This document shows, in pieces, positions 32,194 through 32,317 of a stretch of 32,317 bases of DNA. The notes below the pieces were generated by a model. The model saw only the letters and a list, made by a program, of their open reading frames with translations. It was not told where the DNA came from and searched no databases. The position numbers and the translations under genes are program-made. The stretch lies in assembly GCA_964250215.1 (NCBI GenBank), contig CAXUEX010000013.1, positions 1-32,317 on the forward strand, written 5' to 3'. The stretch is from DAIDJM01 sp964250215. Lineage in GTDB: Bacteria; Pseudomonadota; Alphaproteobacteria; Acetobacterales; Acetobacteraceae. The first letter of the stretch is position 1. The number at the start of each line of letters is the position of its first letter.

Positions 32194-32317
32194 TCAACTC
32201 GGCCTGTTCTAGAGGTCCATCAGGCGACCGGCTCGGGGATCGCCTCGAGCTCCGGTTCTCGCGACCGCGCGTCGCGGGGGGGCGGGGTTCGGTCGCGTCG
32301 CAGCGCGAAGCCGAACG

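Noticed and set aside
32220..32317. Open minus-strand frame at the right edge ending EPELEAIPEPVA
   Set aside because: Only 32 codons are visible, with no recognisable family; it could be a transposase C-terminus but nothing proves it.

Overview
The window is GC-rich, densely packed bacterial DNA. The gene order ffh-rpsP-rimM-trmD-rplS-leuC-leuD-leuB, the proteobacterial Cox11, a pfam07835-type small oxidase subunit and an OmpR/EnvZ-type pair point to an alphaproteobacterium. The leu genes fused to the ribosomal-protein operon suggest Acetobacteraceae or close Rhodospirillales (inference from gene order and protein style; no database search was possible). Most of the window is housekeeping and amino-acid or nucleotide metabolism, broken by small accessory insertions.

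Left part (1-8569). The start of a ClC chloride channel runs off the left edge on the minus strand. A radical SAM protein of the PA0069/SplB-like type follows. Next is a split carbamoyl-phosphate synthase locus: carA carries an N-terminal helix-turn-helix domain and appears to be transcribed as a leaderless mRNA; then come an AT-richer unknown gene translationally coupled to carA and a HigBA toxin-antitoxin pair whose toxin has an in-frame stop; then carB and greA.

Middle part (8570-23402). The genes are threonine ammonia-lyase, a membrane-anchored TPR protein, a secreted seven-repeat (GloVer-type) beta-propeller, a minus-strand group (MarR regulator, OmpR-type regulator, EnvZ-type kinase, purM, purN, small aa3-oxidase subunit IV-like protein), a plus-strand branched-chain aminotransferase with an unknown membrane protein, YqgE/AlgH, a Prx5-type peroxiredoxin overlapping a GT2-GtrA glycosyltransferase, another unknown membrane protein, and a Cox11 (CtaG) assembly protein fused to a cytochrome c domain.

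Right part (23403-32317). One long minus-strand operon reads ffh, rpsP, rimM, trmD, rplS, leuC, leuD, leuB and probably cox11-cyt c. Divergent from ffh is a Phd/VapB-VapC toxin-antitoxin pair; the intergenic region has a perfect 9-bp inverted repeat carrying TTGACC -35-like boxes on both strands. The window ends in two glycosyltransferase genes on the minus strand (GT9 heptosyltransferase-like and GT4); the GT4 frame is broken near the right edge.

Branched-chain amino-acid biosynthesis recurs (ilvA, ilvE, leuCDB) without forming one operon. The observations most worth following are the HTH-CarA fusion with a palindrome inside its own promoter, the retained antitoxin next to a dead toxin with a palindrome over a putative carB start site, the Cox11-cytochrome c fusion, and the shared operator/promoter region between ffh and a toxin-antitoxin pair.
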